Assembly (NCBI GenBank): GCA_963805715.1
Contig: CAWDVK010000018.1
Coordinates: forward strand, 1-64,000
From: CAWDVK01 sp963805715
Lineage (GTDB): Bacteria; Actinomycetota; Actinomycetes; Streptosporangiales; Streptosporangiaceae
Length of the DNA: 64,000 nt
Direction: 5' to 3'
Shown: positions 25,902 through 34,420 of the stretch, in pieces
How the letters are laid out: the number at the start of each line of letters is the position of its first letter
Numbering within the stretch: position 1 is the first letter of the stretch
Notes under the pieces: model-generated
The model's input: only the letters and a program-made list of their open reading frames with translations
Databases searched by the model: none
Told to the model about the DNA's origin: nothing
Translations under genes and position numbers: made by a program

Positions 25902-25933
25902 TCGTGAGCGCGCTCCGCCGAGCGCGCTCACGA
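25902..25933 (-). terminator. Strong terminator at the end of the hopanoid operon
   Basis: TCGTGAGCGCGCTC (25902-25915) and GAGCGCGCTCACGA (25920-25933) pair perfectly over 14 bp around the tetraloop CGCC, ten bases after the hpnH stop. It is the most stable simple hairpin I see in the window. Confidence 0.85.
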
Positions 25934-25943
25934 GGGTACCCGG

Positions 25944-26945
25944 CTAGCCCCGGATCGCCCGGATCGACTCGCGCAGCGACCCCATCGTGGCCAGTACCGC
26001 GGACGGCTCATACCCGCAGTGCGCCATGCAGTTCGCGCACCTCGGGTCCTTCCCCCTGCCATACGCGTCCCAGTCAGTCGTCTCGATCAGCTCACGGTAC
26101 GTCTCCGCGTAGCCGTCAGCCATCAGGTAGCACGGCCGCTGCCACCCCAGCAGCGAATATGACGGTATTCCCCAGGCGGTGCAGGCGAAATCCTTCTTGC
26201 CCTCCAGGAAGTCGAGGAACAGCGGCGAGTGGTTCAGCCGCCACCGCTTCCTGTTCCCGCCGTCGAAGGCCTTGCGGAACAGCTCCCTGGTCTCCCCCAC
26301 GCCGAGGAAGTGGTCCTGGTCCGGCGCCTTCTCGTAGGCGTAGGCAGGCGAGATCTGCATCTGGTCGATGCCCAGGTCGTCGTTGAGGTAGCTGAGCACG
26401 TCGATGATGGTCTGCGGAGTGTCGGTGTTGAAGAAGGTCGTGTTGGTGTTGACCTTGAAGCCGCGCCGCTGGCACTCCCTGATCGCGGCGACCGCGTCGT
26501 CGAACACTCCCTCCTTGCAGACCGACTCGTCGTGCCGCTCCTTCAGCCCGTCGATGTGCACCACCCAGGAGAAGTAGGGCGACGGCTTGAACTGGTCGAT
26601 TTTCTTCGGGATGAGCAGCGCGTTCGTGCAGAGGAAGACGAACTTCTTGCGCTTGATCAGCTCGGACACGAGCTCGCCGATCTGCGGGTGCATGAGCGGC
26701 TCGCCGCCCGCGATGGACACCATCGGTGCCCCGCATTCCTCGATGGCGGCGAGCGCCTGCTCGACGGGCATCCGCTGCTTGAGCAAGCTGGCGGGCTGCT
26801 GGATCTTGCCGCAGCCCGCGCACTTCAGGTTGCAGGCGAAGAGCGGCTCCAGCTCCACTAGCAGCGGGAACTTCTCCCGCCTGGCCAGCTTCTGGCGCAG
26901 CAGGTACGTTCCGATACGCAGGCTCTGGCGTAGCGGCATGGTCAT
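25944..26945 (-). CDS. hpnH: HpnH, radical-SAM adenosyl-hopene synthase
   Basis: 333 residues. The radical-SAM cluster motif is CNLKCAGC (C-x3-C-x2-C), followed by VSIAGGEPLMHP. The HpnH-typical Cys-rich C-terminus has CTAWGIPSYSLLGWQRPCYL, CANCMAHCGYE. HpnH joins a 5'-deoxyadenosyl radical to diploptene, the first step of the extended (C35) side chain. ATG 26945 overlaps the stop of the upstream fusion gene (ATGA); GGAGG lies 11 bases before it. ATG 26939 is an alternative. It is the last gene of the operon, ended by the hairpin at 25902-25933. Confidence 0.95.
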   Translation of the reverse strand: MTMPLRQSLRIGTYLLRQKLARREKFPLLVELEPLFACNLKCAGCGKIQQPASLLKQRMPVEQALAAIEECGAPMVSIAGGEPLMHPQIGELVSELIKRKKFVFLCTNALLIPKKIDQFKPSPYFSWVVHIDGLKERHDESVCKEGVFDDAVAAIRECQRRGFKVNTNTTFFNTDTPQTIIDVLSYLNDDLGIDQMQISPAYAYEKAPDQDHFLGVGETRELFRKAFDGGNRKRWRLNHSPLFLDFLEGKKDFACTAWGIPSYSLLGWQRPCYLMADGYAETYRELIETTDWDAYGRGKDPRCANCMAHCGYEPSAVLATMGSLRESIRAIRG

Positions 26946-28639
26946 GCTTGCCTTACCTCCTTGGGCAGGCCGAACCGGATGGACTCGGTCGTGATGACGC
27001 GCTCACTGACCTGGATCCGGCCCAGACCCGATAGCGCGGCGACAATCTGGCCCACCATGGCGGGCGGAGCTGAGGCCCCCGCAGTGATCCCGATCGTCGA
27101 CTTCCCGGCTAGCCAGCCGAGCTCAATATCCCCCGTGTCATCAACCAGGTACGCGGGTGTTCCTGCCCGCTCAGCGGTCTCCACCAAACGCCGCGAGTTG
27201 GACGAATTAGCCGAGCCGGCCACCAGGACCAGGTCCGATTCGGCCGCGATGGCCCGGACCGCGAGCTGGCGGTTGGTGGTGGCGTAGCAGATGTCGTCGC
27301 TGCCGGGGCCGCGGGCGGCCGGGAACCGGTCCAGCAGCGCGGCCACGATGGCGTTCGCCTCGTCCGCGGCCAGCGTGGTCTGCATCAGGTAGGCGACCTT
27401 CGCCGGATCGGCGGGCCGCAGCCTGGCCACGTCCGCCGCGTCCTGCACCAGGACCATCGCGCCCGGCGCCTCGCCGAGCGTGCCCTCCACCTCTTCGTGG
27501 CCCTCGTGCCCGATCAGCACCACCAGGTAGCCCTCGGCAGCGAACCGCCTGGCCTCCGCGTGCACCTTCGCCACCAGCGGGCAGGTCGCGTCCACGCTCG
27601 TCAGCTTCCGCTGAGCGGCCTCGGCCCGGACCGCCGGGGAAACGCCGTGCGCGGAGAAGACCACCAGGGCACCGTCCGGCACCTCGCCGAGCTCGTCCAC
27701 GAAGACGGCGCCCCGCTCCTCCAGGCCGGTCACCACGCGGGTGTTGTGCACGATCTGCTTGCGCACGTAGACCGGCGCACTGGCCTGGTCAAGGGCCCGC
27801 TCGACGATCTCGATGGCGCGCTCGACCCCGGCGCAGAACGATCGCGGCCCGGCCAGCAGGACCTGCCGCGGCGCGCACGCCGCGGCCCAGCTGGCCAGGA
27901 CCGGGCCCGCCAGCCGCAGCGAGCGGAGCGCGGCGATGCCGCCCGCCATGCCCCGGGGCCCCAGCAGCGGCTGCGACGGGGAATCCGACACCGCGCGCAG
28001 CACGGCGGCGGGCCGTCCGGCCGCGCCCGGCAGCAGGTGCGCGGACTCCATGTCCACCGCGAGCGCCCCGGCCGCCGCCGCCCGCTCGCGCTCGGCCCGG
28101 CCGAGCAGGGTGGACACGGTGGCGATCCGGCCCGCATGCGCGCGCAGCCCGGCCCGGCGCAGCTCCCCGGCCAGCAGCGGCGCCGAGCCCAGCAGCGGCG
28201 CCGGGCCGCCGGTCACGAGCCCGTCCGGTCCGCGCACCTCGGTGCCCACGACCAGGTCTCCCGGCCGCAGATCGGCCAGCAGCGCCCCGCAGGTGCCGCC
28301 GATCGCGACCGGCCCGGCCGCGCGGAAATCGCTTTCGACGGCTCCGCCCAGCCCGTTCGCGCCCAGCCCGTTCGCGCCCAGCCCGTTCGGGCGCAGTTCC
28401 CCGGCGCTCTGCCCGTCCGCGCCCAATTCGCCCGCGCCCAGTCCGTTCGCGCCCAGTCCGCCGATCCGGCCGCCGCGAGGCCCTGCCCCGTCCAGGCCGA
28501 CGGCACTCAGCCGCGCCGCCTGGGCGGCCGACCGGCGCTGGCCGTAGCCAGTGCGGAGCACGTCAGCATCCCGGCCGACGCCGCGCCGGAAGGCGCGTGC
28601 CTCCAGCCGGAGCGGAGCGCAGATGGTCAGCCGGGTCAC
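26942..28639 (-). CDS. ispH: HpnG-IspH fusion: hopanoid nucleosidase-like domain plus HMBPP reductase
   Basis: 565 residues in one frame. Residues 1-250 are a HpnG-type purine-nucleoside phosphorylase-like domain (AIGGTCGALLADLRPGDLVVG; ALAVDMESAHL, the family VDMES motif). HpnG removes adenine from adenosylhopane. Residues 258-565 are a full IspH with its three cluster Cys: C269 (RSFCAGVERA), C353 (DATCPLV) and C451 (DDICYATTNRQ). The substrate motifs HNTRVV, EGTLGE and GSANSSNSRR are also present. IspH makes IPP/DMAPP in the MEP pathway. Residues 57-98 are repeats of GLGAN-like pentads not expected in HpnG. Start and stop both overlap neighbours (ATGA). Confidence 0.93.
   Translation of the reverse strand: MTRLTICAPLRLEARAFRRGVGRDADVLRTGYGQRRSAAQAARLSAVGLDGAGPRGGRIGGLGANGLGAGELGADGQSAGELRPNGLGANGLGANGLGGAVESDFRAAGPVAIGGTCGALLADLRPGDLVVGTEVRGPDGLVTGGPAPLLGSAPLLAGELRRAGLRAHAGRIATVSTLLGRAERERAAAAGALAVDMESAHLLPGAAGRPAAVLRAVSDSPSQPLLGPRGMAGGIAALRSLRLAGPVLASWAAACAPRQVLLAGPRSFCAGVERAIEIVERALDQASAPVYVRKQIVHNTRVVTGLEERGAVFVDELGEVPDGALVVFSAHGVSPAVRAEAAQRKLTSVDATCPLVAKVHAEARRFAAEGYLVVLIGHEGHEEVEGTLGEAPGAMVLVQDAADVARLRPADPAKVAYLMQTTLAADEANAIVAALLDRFPAARGPGSDDICYATTNRQLAVRAIAAESDLVLVAGSANSSNSRRLVETAERAGTPAYLVDDTGDIELGWLAGKSTIGITAGASAPPAMVGQIVAALSGLGRIQVSERVITTESIRFGLPKEVRQA
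28346..28470. repeat. Degenerate 15-bp in-frame repeats in the HpnG domain
   Basis: Copies close to CGCGCCCAGCCCGTT encode about eight pentads of the type GLGAN/ELGAD/GLGAG on the minus strand. The copies have diverged more than the shc and hpnE arrays, suggesting an older expansion. Confidence 0.85.
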
Positions 28640-30795
28640 TGGCCGCCGCCCGGGTACTGGACATCGGAGAACGGCGTCTCGGGGTAGCTGGCCTCGGGAT
28701 AGTCGGCCTCGCGGTAGAGGGCGCCCGGATACTGGCCGTCCGGATACTGGCCGTCCGGATACTGGCCGTCCGGATACTGGCCGTCCGGATACTGGCCGTC
28801 CGGATACTGGCCGTCCGGGTCCTCGACGTCGGGGTACTGGTCACCGTGAAACGGGGCACCGGCGGCCTGGCCGCTGAGGTACCGGCCGAGCGCGCTGACC
28901 GGGAAGACCAGCCGGTACAGGTGGTAATTGATGTAGAAATCGCCGGGAAAGCCGGTACCGGTGAACTGCGGCTCATCCCAGCTCCCGTCGGGTCGCTGGG
29001 TCTGCGCCAGCCACCCCGCGCCCCGTTCCACCGCCTGCTGCGTCTCGGCTCCGCCCGCGGCCAGCAGCGCCAGCAGCGCCCAGGCCGTCTGGGACGCGGT
29101 CGACTCGCCCCGGCCGGCCCATTCCGGGTCGGCGTAGGACCGCAGGTCCTCGCCCCAGCCGCCGTCGGCGTTCTGGTGCCCGATCAGCCAGCGCACGGCG
29201 CGCCTGATGGCCGGCTTGCCCGGCAGCACCCCAGCCGCCAGCAGGGCGGGCACCACGGCGCCCGTGCCGTAAACGTAGTTGGCGCCCCAGCGGCCGAACC
29301 AGGAACCGTCGCTGCACTGGGCCCGCAGCAGCCAGGCCACGCCCCGCCGGGCCGCGCGGCTGCCGGCCAGCCCGGCGGCGGCCAGCGCCTCCACGCTGTG
29401 CGCGGTGACGTTGGCCGACGGCGGGTCGATGACCTCGCCGAAGTCGCAGAACGGCAGCCGGTTGACCAGCCGCCGGGTGTTGTCGGCGTCGAAGGCGCCC
29501 CAGCCGCCGTCGCGCGACTGCATGCCGACCAGCCACGCGATGCCGCGGGCCATCGCGTCCTGGCCGGCCTGCCCGTCGGATATTGCCGACCGGCGCAGCG
29601 CCAGGATGACCTCGGCGGTGTCGTCGATGTCGGGGTAGTTGTCGTTCTGGAACTCAAATGCCCAGCCGCCGGGCGCGAGGCGGGGGCGCCGCACCTGCCA
29701 GTCACCAGGCCCCCGGATCTCCTCATCCAGGACCCACTGCCCGGCGCTGACCAGCGCCGGATGGTCGGCGGGCAGCCCGGCGTCGGCCAGGGCCGTCATG
29801 GCCAGCACGGTGTCCCAGACCGGCGACTGGCACGCCTCGAGCCGGCGGACCGGCCCCTCGGGCGAATCGGACCAGATGGTGAAGGAGTCCAGGCCGGCCA
29901 GCCCGCGCCGCAGCACCGGATGGTCCAGGTCGTAGCCCAGCAGGTGCAGCGCGATCAGCGAGTACACCCACGGCGGCTGGATGCCGCCCCAGCAGCCGTC
30001 AGCCTCCTGCCTGGCGATGATCCACTCCGCGCAGCGGCGGAGCGCGGCGGTGTGCACGGCGCGCAGCGGCCTGGTCCGCAGCCCGTGCCGCTGGTACACG
30101 TGCAGGGCGCGGTCAAGCTCGCCGAACACCCGGTCCCAGAGCTGATCCCTGGCCGGGACCGCCGGCGGCCTGCCCGTGACGGTGAGCTCGTCCAGCCGCA
30201 CCGGCAGCTCACGCACCGGCCGCAGCGACCCGACGATGGTCAGCGGCACGATGGTCTGCCGGGCCCAGCAGGCCCAGTCGCTGACGTTGAGCGGGAACCA
30301 GCTGGGCAGGTAGATCAGCTCAGCCGGCATCACCGGCAGGTCGTCCCAGGACCACTGGCCGAAGAGCGCCAGCCAGATCCGGGTAAAGACGCGGGTGGCC
30401 GGGATGCCGCCGGCCTCCCGGATCCAGCCGGCCGCCTGGGCCATGTGGTACGCATCCGGCGAGTCCCCGGCCAGCCGCAGCGCAACGTAGGCCTCCACCG
30501 TGGTGGACAGGTCAGCGGGACCGCCGTAGGAGTTCGCCCAGGTGCCGTCGGCGCGCTGGCGGGACCTGATCCAGCGGGCGCCCGCCTCGGTCTGCGCGGC
30601 CGTCCTGACGCCCAGGAACTCGCGCAGCAGCAGGTCCTCGGCGTCCATCGTGACGTTCGTTTCCAGCTCGCCCTGCCACCAGCCGCGCTCGTCCTGCAGG
30701 GTGAGCAGATGACTCGTAGCCCGCTCCAGGGCAGCCTGCGCCGCCTGGGCTGCGGGCCGGATCTCCCCGGCCGCGCGGGGCTGGGTCATCGTCAT
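28636..30795 (-). CDS. shc: Squalene-hopene cyclase with a repeat-bearing C-terminal tail
   Basis: 719 residues. The catalytic acid motif DIDDTAE is at 389-395, and several QW-type repeats are visible (QADGCWGGIQPPW; RDGGWGAFD; CSDGSWFGRWG; NADGGWGEDL; RPDGSWDEPQFTGTGFPGDFYINYHLYR). The enzyme cyclises squalene to hopene and hopanol at the membrane. The fold normally ends at about YRLVFPVSALGRYL (residue 635-640). Here about 75 further residues follow, including six PDGQY repeats (661-690) and degenerate Tyr-Pro units to the C-terminus. The stop overlaps the fusion gene's start. The tail's function is unknown. Confidence 0.96.
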   Translation of the reverse strand: MTMTQPRAAGEIRPAAQAAQAALERATSHLLTLQDERGWWQGELETNVTMDAEDLLLREFLGVRTAAQTEAGARWIRSRQRADGTWANSYGGPADLSTTVEAYVALRLAGDSPDAYHMAQAAGWIREAGGIPATRVFTRIWLALFGQWSWDDLPVMPAELIYLPSWFPLNVSDWACWARQTIVPLTIVGSLRPVRELPVRLDELTVTGRPPAVPARDQLWDRVFGELDRALHVYQRHGLRTRPLRAVHTAALRRCAEWIIARQEADGCWGGIQPPWVYSLIALHLLGYDLDHPVLRRGLAGLDSFTIWSDSPEGPVRRLEACQSPVWDTVLAMTALADAGLPADHPALVSAGQWVLDEEIRGPGDWQVRRPRLAPGGWAFEFQNDNYPDIDDTAEVILALRRSAISDGQAGQDAMARGIAWLVGMQSRDGGWGAFDADNTRRLVNRLPFCDFGEVIDPPSANVTAHSVEALAAAGLAGSRAARRGVAWLLRAQCSDGSWFGRWGANYVYGTGAVVPALLAAGVLPGKPAIRRAVRWLIGHQNADGGWGEDLRSYADPEWAGRGESTASQTAWALLALLAAGGAETQQAVERGAGWLAQTQRPDGSWDEPQFTGTGFPGDFYINYHLYRLVFPVSALGRYLSGQAAGAPFHGDQYPDVEDPDGQYPDGQYPDGQYPDGQYPDGQYPDGQYPGALYREADYPEASYPETPFSDVQYPGGGQ
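28726..28815. repeat. 15-bp tandem repeat, six perfect copies, coding for PDGQY in shc
   Basis: CGGATACTGGCCGTC is repeated six times with no mismatch, in frame with shc on the minus strand. The near-perfect identity, including third positions, points to recent expansion. Confidence 0.97.
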
Positions 30796-30845
30796 CGCTT
30801 CGTCCTCATCTGCTGGTTGTTCTGCTTGTGCGCTGACCCGGAGTG

Positions 30846-31865
30846 CTAGGACTGCCTGGCGGTAATGAACTCGGCAATTCCGGCGAACTCCGCTCGTACT
30901 TCATCCGGCATGTCCGTCTCGGCGAGGCACTTGAGCGCGGCCGCGAGCTGAGCGCTCGCCTCAGACTCGGCCCACTCCCGGCCGGCGGCCGCCTCGACCA
31001 GGCTCGCCGCGCGCAGCACGTCGTCCTCGCTCAGCGGCTGCTCAGCGGCCAGCAGGGCGCCGAGCTCGCGCCCGGCCCCGGTGCCGCTGGTCAGGGCGGC
31101 CACGACCGGCAGTGACTTCTTCCGCGCCCGCAGGTCAGCGCCCACCGGCTTGCCGGTCACCTCGGGCGCGCCCCAGATGCCCAGCAGGTCGTCGGTGAGC
31201 TGGAAGGCCAGGCCGGCGTGGGACCCGAACTCGGCCAGGCCCATGGCCAGGCCCGCAGGCGCGCCGACATGAATGGCGCCGATGCTGCAGGCGCAGGCCA
31301 TCAGCGCGGCCGTCTTGTCCCCGGCCATTTCCAGGCACTCGGCCAGGGTCACGTCGGACCGGCGCTCGAAGGCGAGGTCACTGCCCTGGCCCGCGATCAG
31401 CCGCTGCACGGCGGCGGACAGGCAGCGGGCAGCCCAGGCCGACTGCGGGGCCGGCTCGGACAGCAGGATGTCCTGCGCGAGGGCCAGCAGGGCGTCACCA
31501 GCCAGGATCGCCGCGCCCACGCCGAAGATCGACCAGGCGGTGGGCTGGTGCCGGCGCTCGGTGTCGCCATCCATGATGTCGTCGTGGATCAGCGAGAAGT
31601 TGTGCACGAACTCGACCGCGGCTGCCGCTGCAACCCCGCGCTCCGGCGGCAGTCCCGCCGCCCGTGCGGACAGCAGGGCTAGCGCGGGCCGCAGTGCCTT
31701 GCCGCCCGAGCTGGCCGACGCCGGACGCCCGTCAGCGTCGACCAGCCCCAGGTGATAGGCGGCGACGATCCTGACATCAGGGCTGAGCCGGTTGACCCAG
31801 CTGGAGATCGCGGGCCCGACCAGGTCGCGCGCGCTCGCCACGCCGGCCGGCAGGGTCGCGGTCAT
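30846..31865 (-). CDS. Polyprenyl (farnesyl/geranylgeranyl-type) diphosphate synthase
   Basis: 339 residues from ATG 31865, whose ATGA overlaps the hpnE stop. The first aspartate-rich motif is HDDIMDGDTERR (Asp 95, 96, 99), followed by GDALLALAQDIL. The second is FQLTDDLLGIWG (Asp 225, 226, with Gly in place of the third Asp). These belong to class I trans-prenyltransferases that condense IPP with allylic diphosphates. In the hopanoid operon it most likely provides the farnesyl diphosphate for HpnD. The product length cannot be assigned from sequence by eye. The 50-base gap to shc is the only real gap in this stretch. Confidence 0.92.
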   Translation of the reverse strand: MTATLPAGVASARDLVGPAISSWVNRLSPDVRIVAAYHLGLVDADGRPASASSGGKALRPALALLSARAAGLPPERGVAAAAAVEFVHNFSLIHDDIMDGDTERRHQPTAWSIFGVGAAILAGDALLALAQDILLSEPAPQSAWAARCLSAAVQRLIAGQGSDLAFERRSDVTLAECLEMAGDKTAALMACACSIGAIHVGAPAGLAMGLAEFGSHAGLAFQLTDDLLGIWGAPEVTGKPVGADLRARKKSLPVVAALTSGTGAGRELGALLAAEQPLSEDDVLRAASLVEAAAGREWAESEASAQLAAALKCLAETDMPDEVRAEFAGIAEFITARQS

Positions 31866-33472
31866 GAGGCCGCTCCGGCCGACGCCGGGGCGGCTGCGGC
31901 GGGCTGCGCCTGCGCCTGCGCCGCGACCGCCGATCCGCCGATCTCCCCGATTATGTGCTGAGCTGCACTCTCGCCGCTTCGCACGGCTCCCTCCATCGTG
32001 TCCGGCCAGCCGGTATCGGTCCATGCGCCTGCCAGCACCAGTCCCGGAACGGCCGTGGCCGCGCCCGGCCGCAGCGCCGCGGAGCCGGGCACCTGGCGGA
32101 ACGTCGCCCGGCGCTCCCTGGTGACGAAGCAGTCAACGACGGTCGCGTCCGCAGCCGCCGGGAAGAGCCCGGACAGCGCCGGCACGAACTGCTCCTGCAG
32201 CCGCGCCGCCGGGACATCCACGTAGCCGTCCGCGGCCGACAGCGAAACGGCCAGGTACTGGCCGCGGCTGAGCCCCGCGGCCGCGGTCTTGTCGAAAACC
32301 CACTGCACCGGTGAGTCGACCGCGGCAGCGAACGGCAGCCTGGTCACCCGGCGGTCGTAGATGACGTGCACGTTGACGATGGGCGAGATGCCCAGCTGCG
32401 GCCATTGCCCCGCCGCGACGGCCAGCTCAGCAGGCGCGAGCTTCGCCGCCACCCAGGCCGGAACGGCGAGCACGATCCCGTCAGCGGCCAGCCCTCGGCC
32501 GGCCAGGGCGCCGTCGGCCAGGGCGCCGTCCGCCAGGGCGCCGTCCGCCAGGGCGCCGTCCGCCAGGGCGCCGTCCGCCAGGGCGCCGTCCGCCAGGGCG
32601 CCGTCCGCCAGGGCGCCGTCCGCCAGGGCGCCATCCGCTGCGCCGTCAGGGGCCGTGCCATCCGCGGCGCCCCGTGCTGCGCCCAGGCGCCGCTCGGTGC
32701 CGTCAGCGCTGGACGCCATCCGGACCATGAACCGGCCGCCGCGGCAGGCTGTCTCGATCGCCACGGCCTTCGTGCCCAGTCGCACCTCCGCGCCCAGCCT
32801 CGCCAGCAGGCGCTCCGCCGCCGAGCCGTGCAGCTCGCCGAGCGGTACCGCGGAAATCCCGATGTCGGCAGCGCCGCGGCCGCCCAGCAGCGCGGTCTTG
32901 ATCACGGTGGCGGCCAGCGCCGTGCTGGCCTGGTCCCCGGCCACGTTCAGGGAGGACACGGTGAACAGGTCCCACAGCACCCGCCGGGCATGATCGCCCT
33001 GCCAGCGAGCGGCCAGCCAGTCGCCGAGGGCGATCTGGTCCAGGGCCGGGCTGGCCTCGTCAGCCATTCGCATGGCCAGCACCGCGCGGCCTACCTTGAG
33101 CCGCTCGGCCAGCGAGAGCAGCGGGTACCCGGCGAGCGCCCCGGCGAACTGCAGCAGGCCCGGCAGGTTGCTGCGGCGCAGCCTGGCCTGGCCGTGCGGG
33201 CTGAGCACGGTCACGTCAAACCGGTCCTGCATGGACACTGAGCCGGTCACCCCGAGCCGGGCCAGCAGATCCTGGTAGGCGGTGCAGCACCGCAGGAAGA
33301 TGTGCTGGCCGTTGTCGATGGTCAGGTCGCCGCGAGTGAACGAGCAGGTCGCACCGCCAAGCCAGCCCCTGGCCTCCAGCAGCGTGACGGCGACGCCTGC
33401 CTCGCGCAGCCTGATCGCCGCGCTGATCCCGGCCAGGCCGCCGCCGATGACGACGACTCTCCGCGCGGTCAT
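31862..33472 (-). CDS. hpnE: HpnE, squalene-forming FAD-dependent amine-oxidase-type desaturase
   Basis: 536 residues. The dinucleotide motif is VVVIGGGLAGISAAIRL, followed by WLGGATCSF and DNGQHIFLRCCTAY, as in HpnE. The C-terminal FAD-contact motif is LVLAGAWTDTGWPDTMEGAVRSGESAA. HpnE oxidises hydroxysqualene to squalene after HpnD and HpnC. Nine ADGAL repeats (residues 278-322) interrupt the domain between a beta strand (RFMVRMASS) and GIVLAVPAW, a loop position. The start ATGA overlaps the hpnD stop, and the stop overlaps the prenyl synthase start. The C-terminal 20 residues are Ala/Gln rich. Confidence 0.93.
   Translation of the reverse strand: MTARRVVVIGGGLAGISAAIRLREAGVAVTLLEARGWLGGATCSFTRGDLTIDNGQHIFLRCCTAYQDLLARLGVTGSVSMQDRFDVTVLSPHGQARLRRSNLPGLLQFAGALAGYPLLSLAERLKVGRAVLAMRMADEASPALDQIALGDWLAARWQGDHARRVLWDLFTVSSLNVAGDQASTALAATVIKTALLGGRGAADIGISAVPLGELHGSAAERLLARLGAEVRLGTKAVAIETACRGGRFMVRMASSADGTERRLGAARGAADGTAPDGAADGALADGALADGALADGALADGALADGALADGALADGALADGALAGRGLAADGIVLAVPAWVAAKLAPAELAVAAGQWPQLGISPIVNVHVIYDRRVTRLPFAAAVDSPVQWVFDKTAAAGLSRGQYLAVSLSAADGYVDVPAARLQEQFVPALSGLFPAAADATVVDCFVTRERRATFRQVPGSAALRPGAATAVPGLVLAGAWTDTGWPDTMEGAVRSGESAAQHIIGEIGGSAVAAQAQAQPAAAAPASAGAAS
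32506..32640. repeat. 15-bp tandem repeat, nine copies, coding for ADGAL in hpnE
   Basis: GGGCGCCGTCCGCCA is repeated in frame with hpnE. The seven central copies are identical; the first and last carry one and two substitutions. The array is placed in a loop of the flavoprotein. Confidence 0.97.
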
Positions 33473-34417
33473 GACTGACCTCCTGCGGCCGGGCGGGCCG
33501 GACTGGCGGCGGCCGTGGCCGCGGTCGGCCCGCGCCGCATGCCGGCCAGTGACCGGGCCGCCACCATGGCCTTCTCGCGCCCGGACAGCGACAGCCGGCG
33601 GCTGAGCACGGCGGCCGGCTCGGCCGCGATATGCTCGAGCAGGCGGCTGTAGATTCCCGCCATCGCGCCAGCCGACGCGGCGCTGCGCCGGTCCAGCATC
33701 GGCATCAGCCGCAGCCCGATCGCGTACCAGCCGCGAGTTCGGTCCGCCTCAAAACGGATCAGCTCCTGCAGCCGCCGGGCGTTCGCCGGATCGCTGATGC
33801 TGGCGGGCGTCAGCGTGCAGCCGAACCGGTCCAGGTCCTCGGCCGGGAGGTAGACGCGCCCGTTAGCCAGGTCCTCCCGGATGTCACGGAGGATGTTGGT
33901 CAGCTGCAGCGCGACGCCCAGGTCGTCGGCCAGCGGCGATGCCACGGCAGGATCGGCCGTGCCGAATACGCCGAGCGAGAGGCGGCCAATCGAGCCCGGC
34001 CACGCACCGGCAGTAGTGCTCAAGCTCCGCGAACGTCGGGTAGGTCGCGGAGCTGGCATCGGCCTGGCAGCCGTCAATCAGCTCGCCGAAGGCGGCCACC
34101 GGGATCGCGAACCGGGACGCCGCGTCGGCCAGCGCCAGCTGTACCAGGTCCCCGCCTCGCGGGGTTCCGGTCTGCAGCGCGGCGACCAGCGAGCGGGCAT
34201 CAGACAGCGCCGCCAGCTTCTCGTCGGCGGGCAGCGGGCCGTCGCCGATGTCGTCGATCCAGCGGGCGAAAGCGTAAACGGCCGACAGGGCGCGGCGCTT
34301 GTCCCCTGGCAGCAACGCGATGCCGTAGGCAAAATTGCGTGCCTGCGTGCGCGTCACGTGCTCACAGTAGCGATAGGCGGCGCGTATATCGGGTGCGGCC
34401 GGTGCGAGCGTGCTCAT
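33469..34417 (-). CDS. hpnD: HpnD, presqualene diphosphate synthase, with a one-base frameshift
   Basis: Two overlapping minus-strand frames make one gene. From ATG 34417 the product holds RTQARNFAYGIALLP, VYAFARWIDDIGDG (first Asp-rich motif) and YPTFAELEHYCRCVAG. The second frame continues with SIGRLSLGVFGTAD, VALQLTNILRDIREDLANGRVYLP (second motif D-x-x-E-D) and ends at 33469. Joining them needs removal of one G in the CCC run at 33995-33997. The total length, 949 bases, is 3n+1. HpnD condenses two farnesyl diphosphates. The frame break could be a real mutation or a base-calling error; the downstream part is otherwise undamaged. Confidence 0.9.
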
Positions 34418-34420
34418 CGG

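Noticed and set aside
28597..30849. 750-residue plus-strand frame over shc
   Set aside because: Low-complexity antisense of a well-recognised cyclase; no motifs or ribosome binding site.
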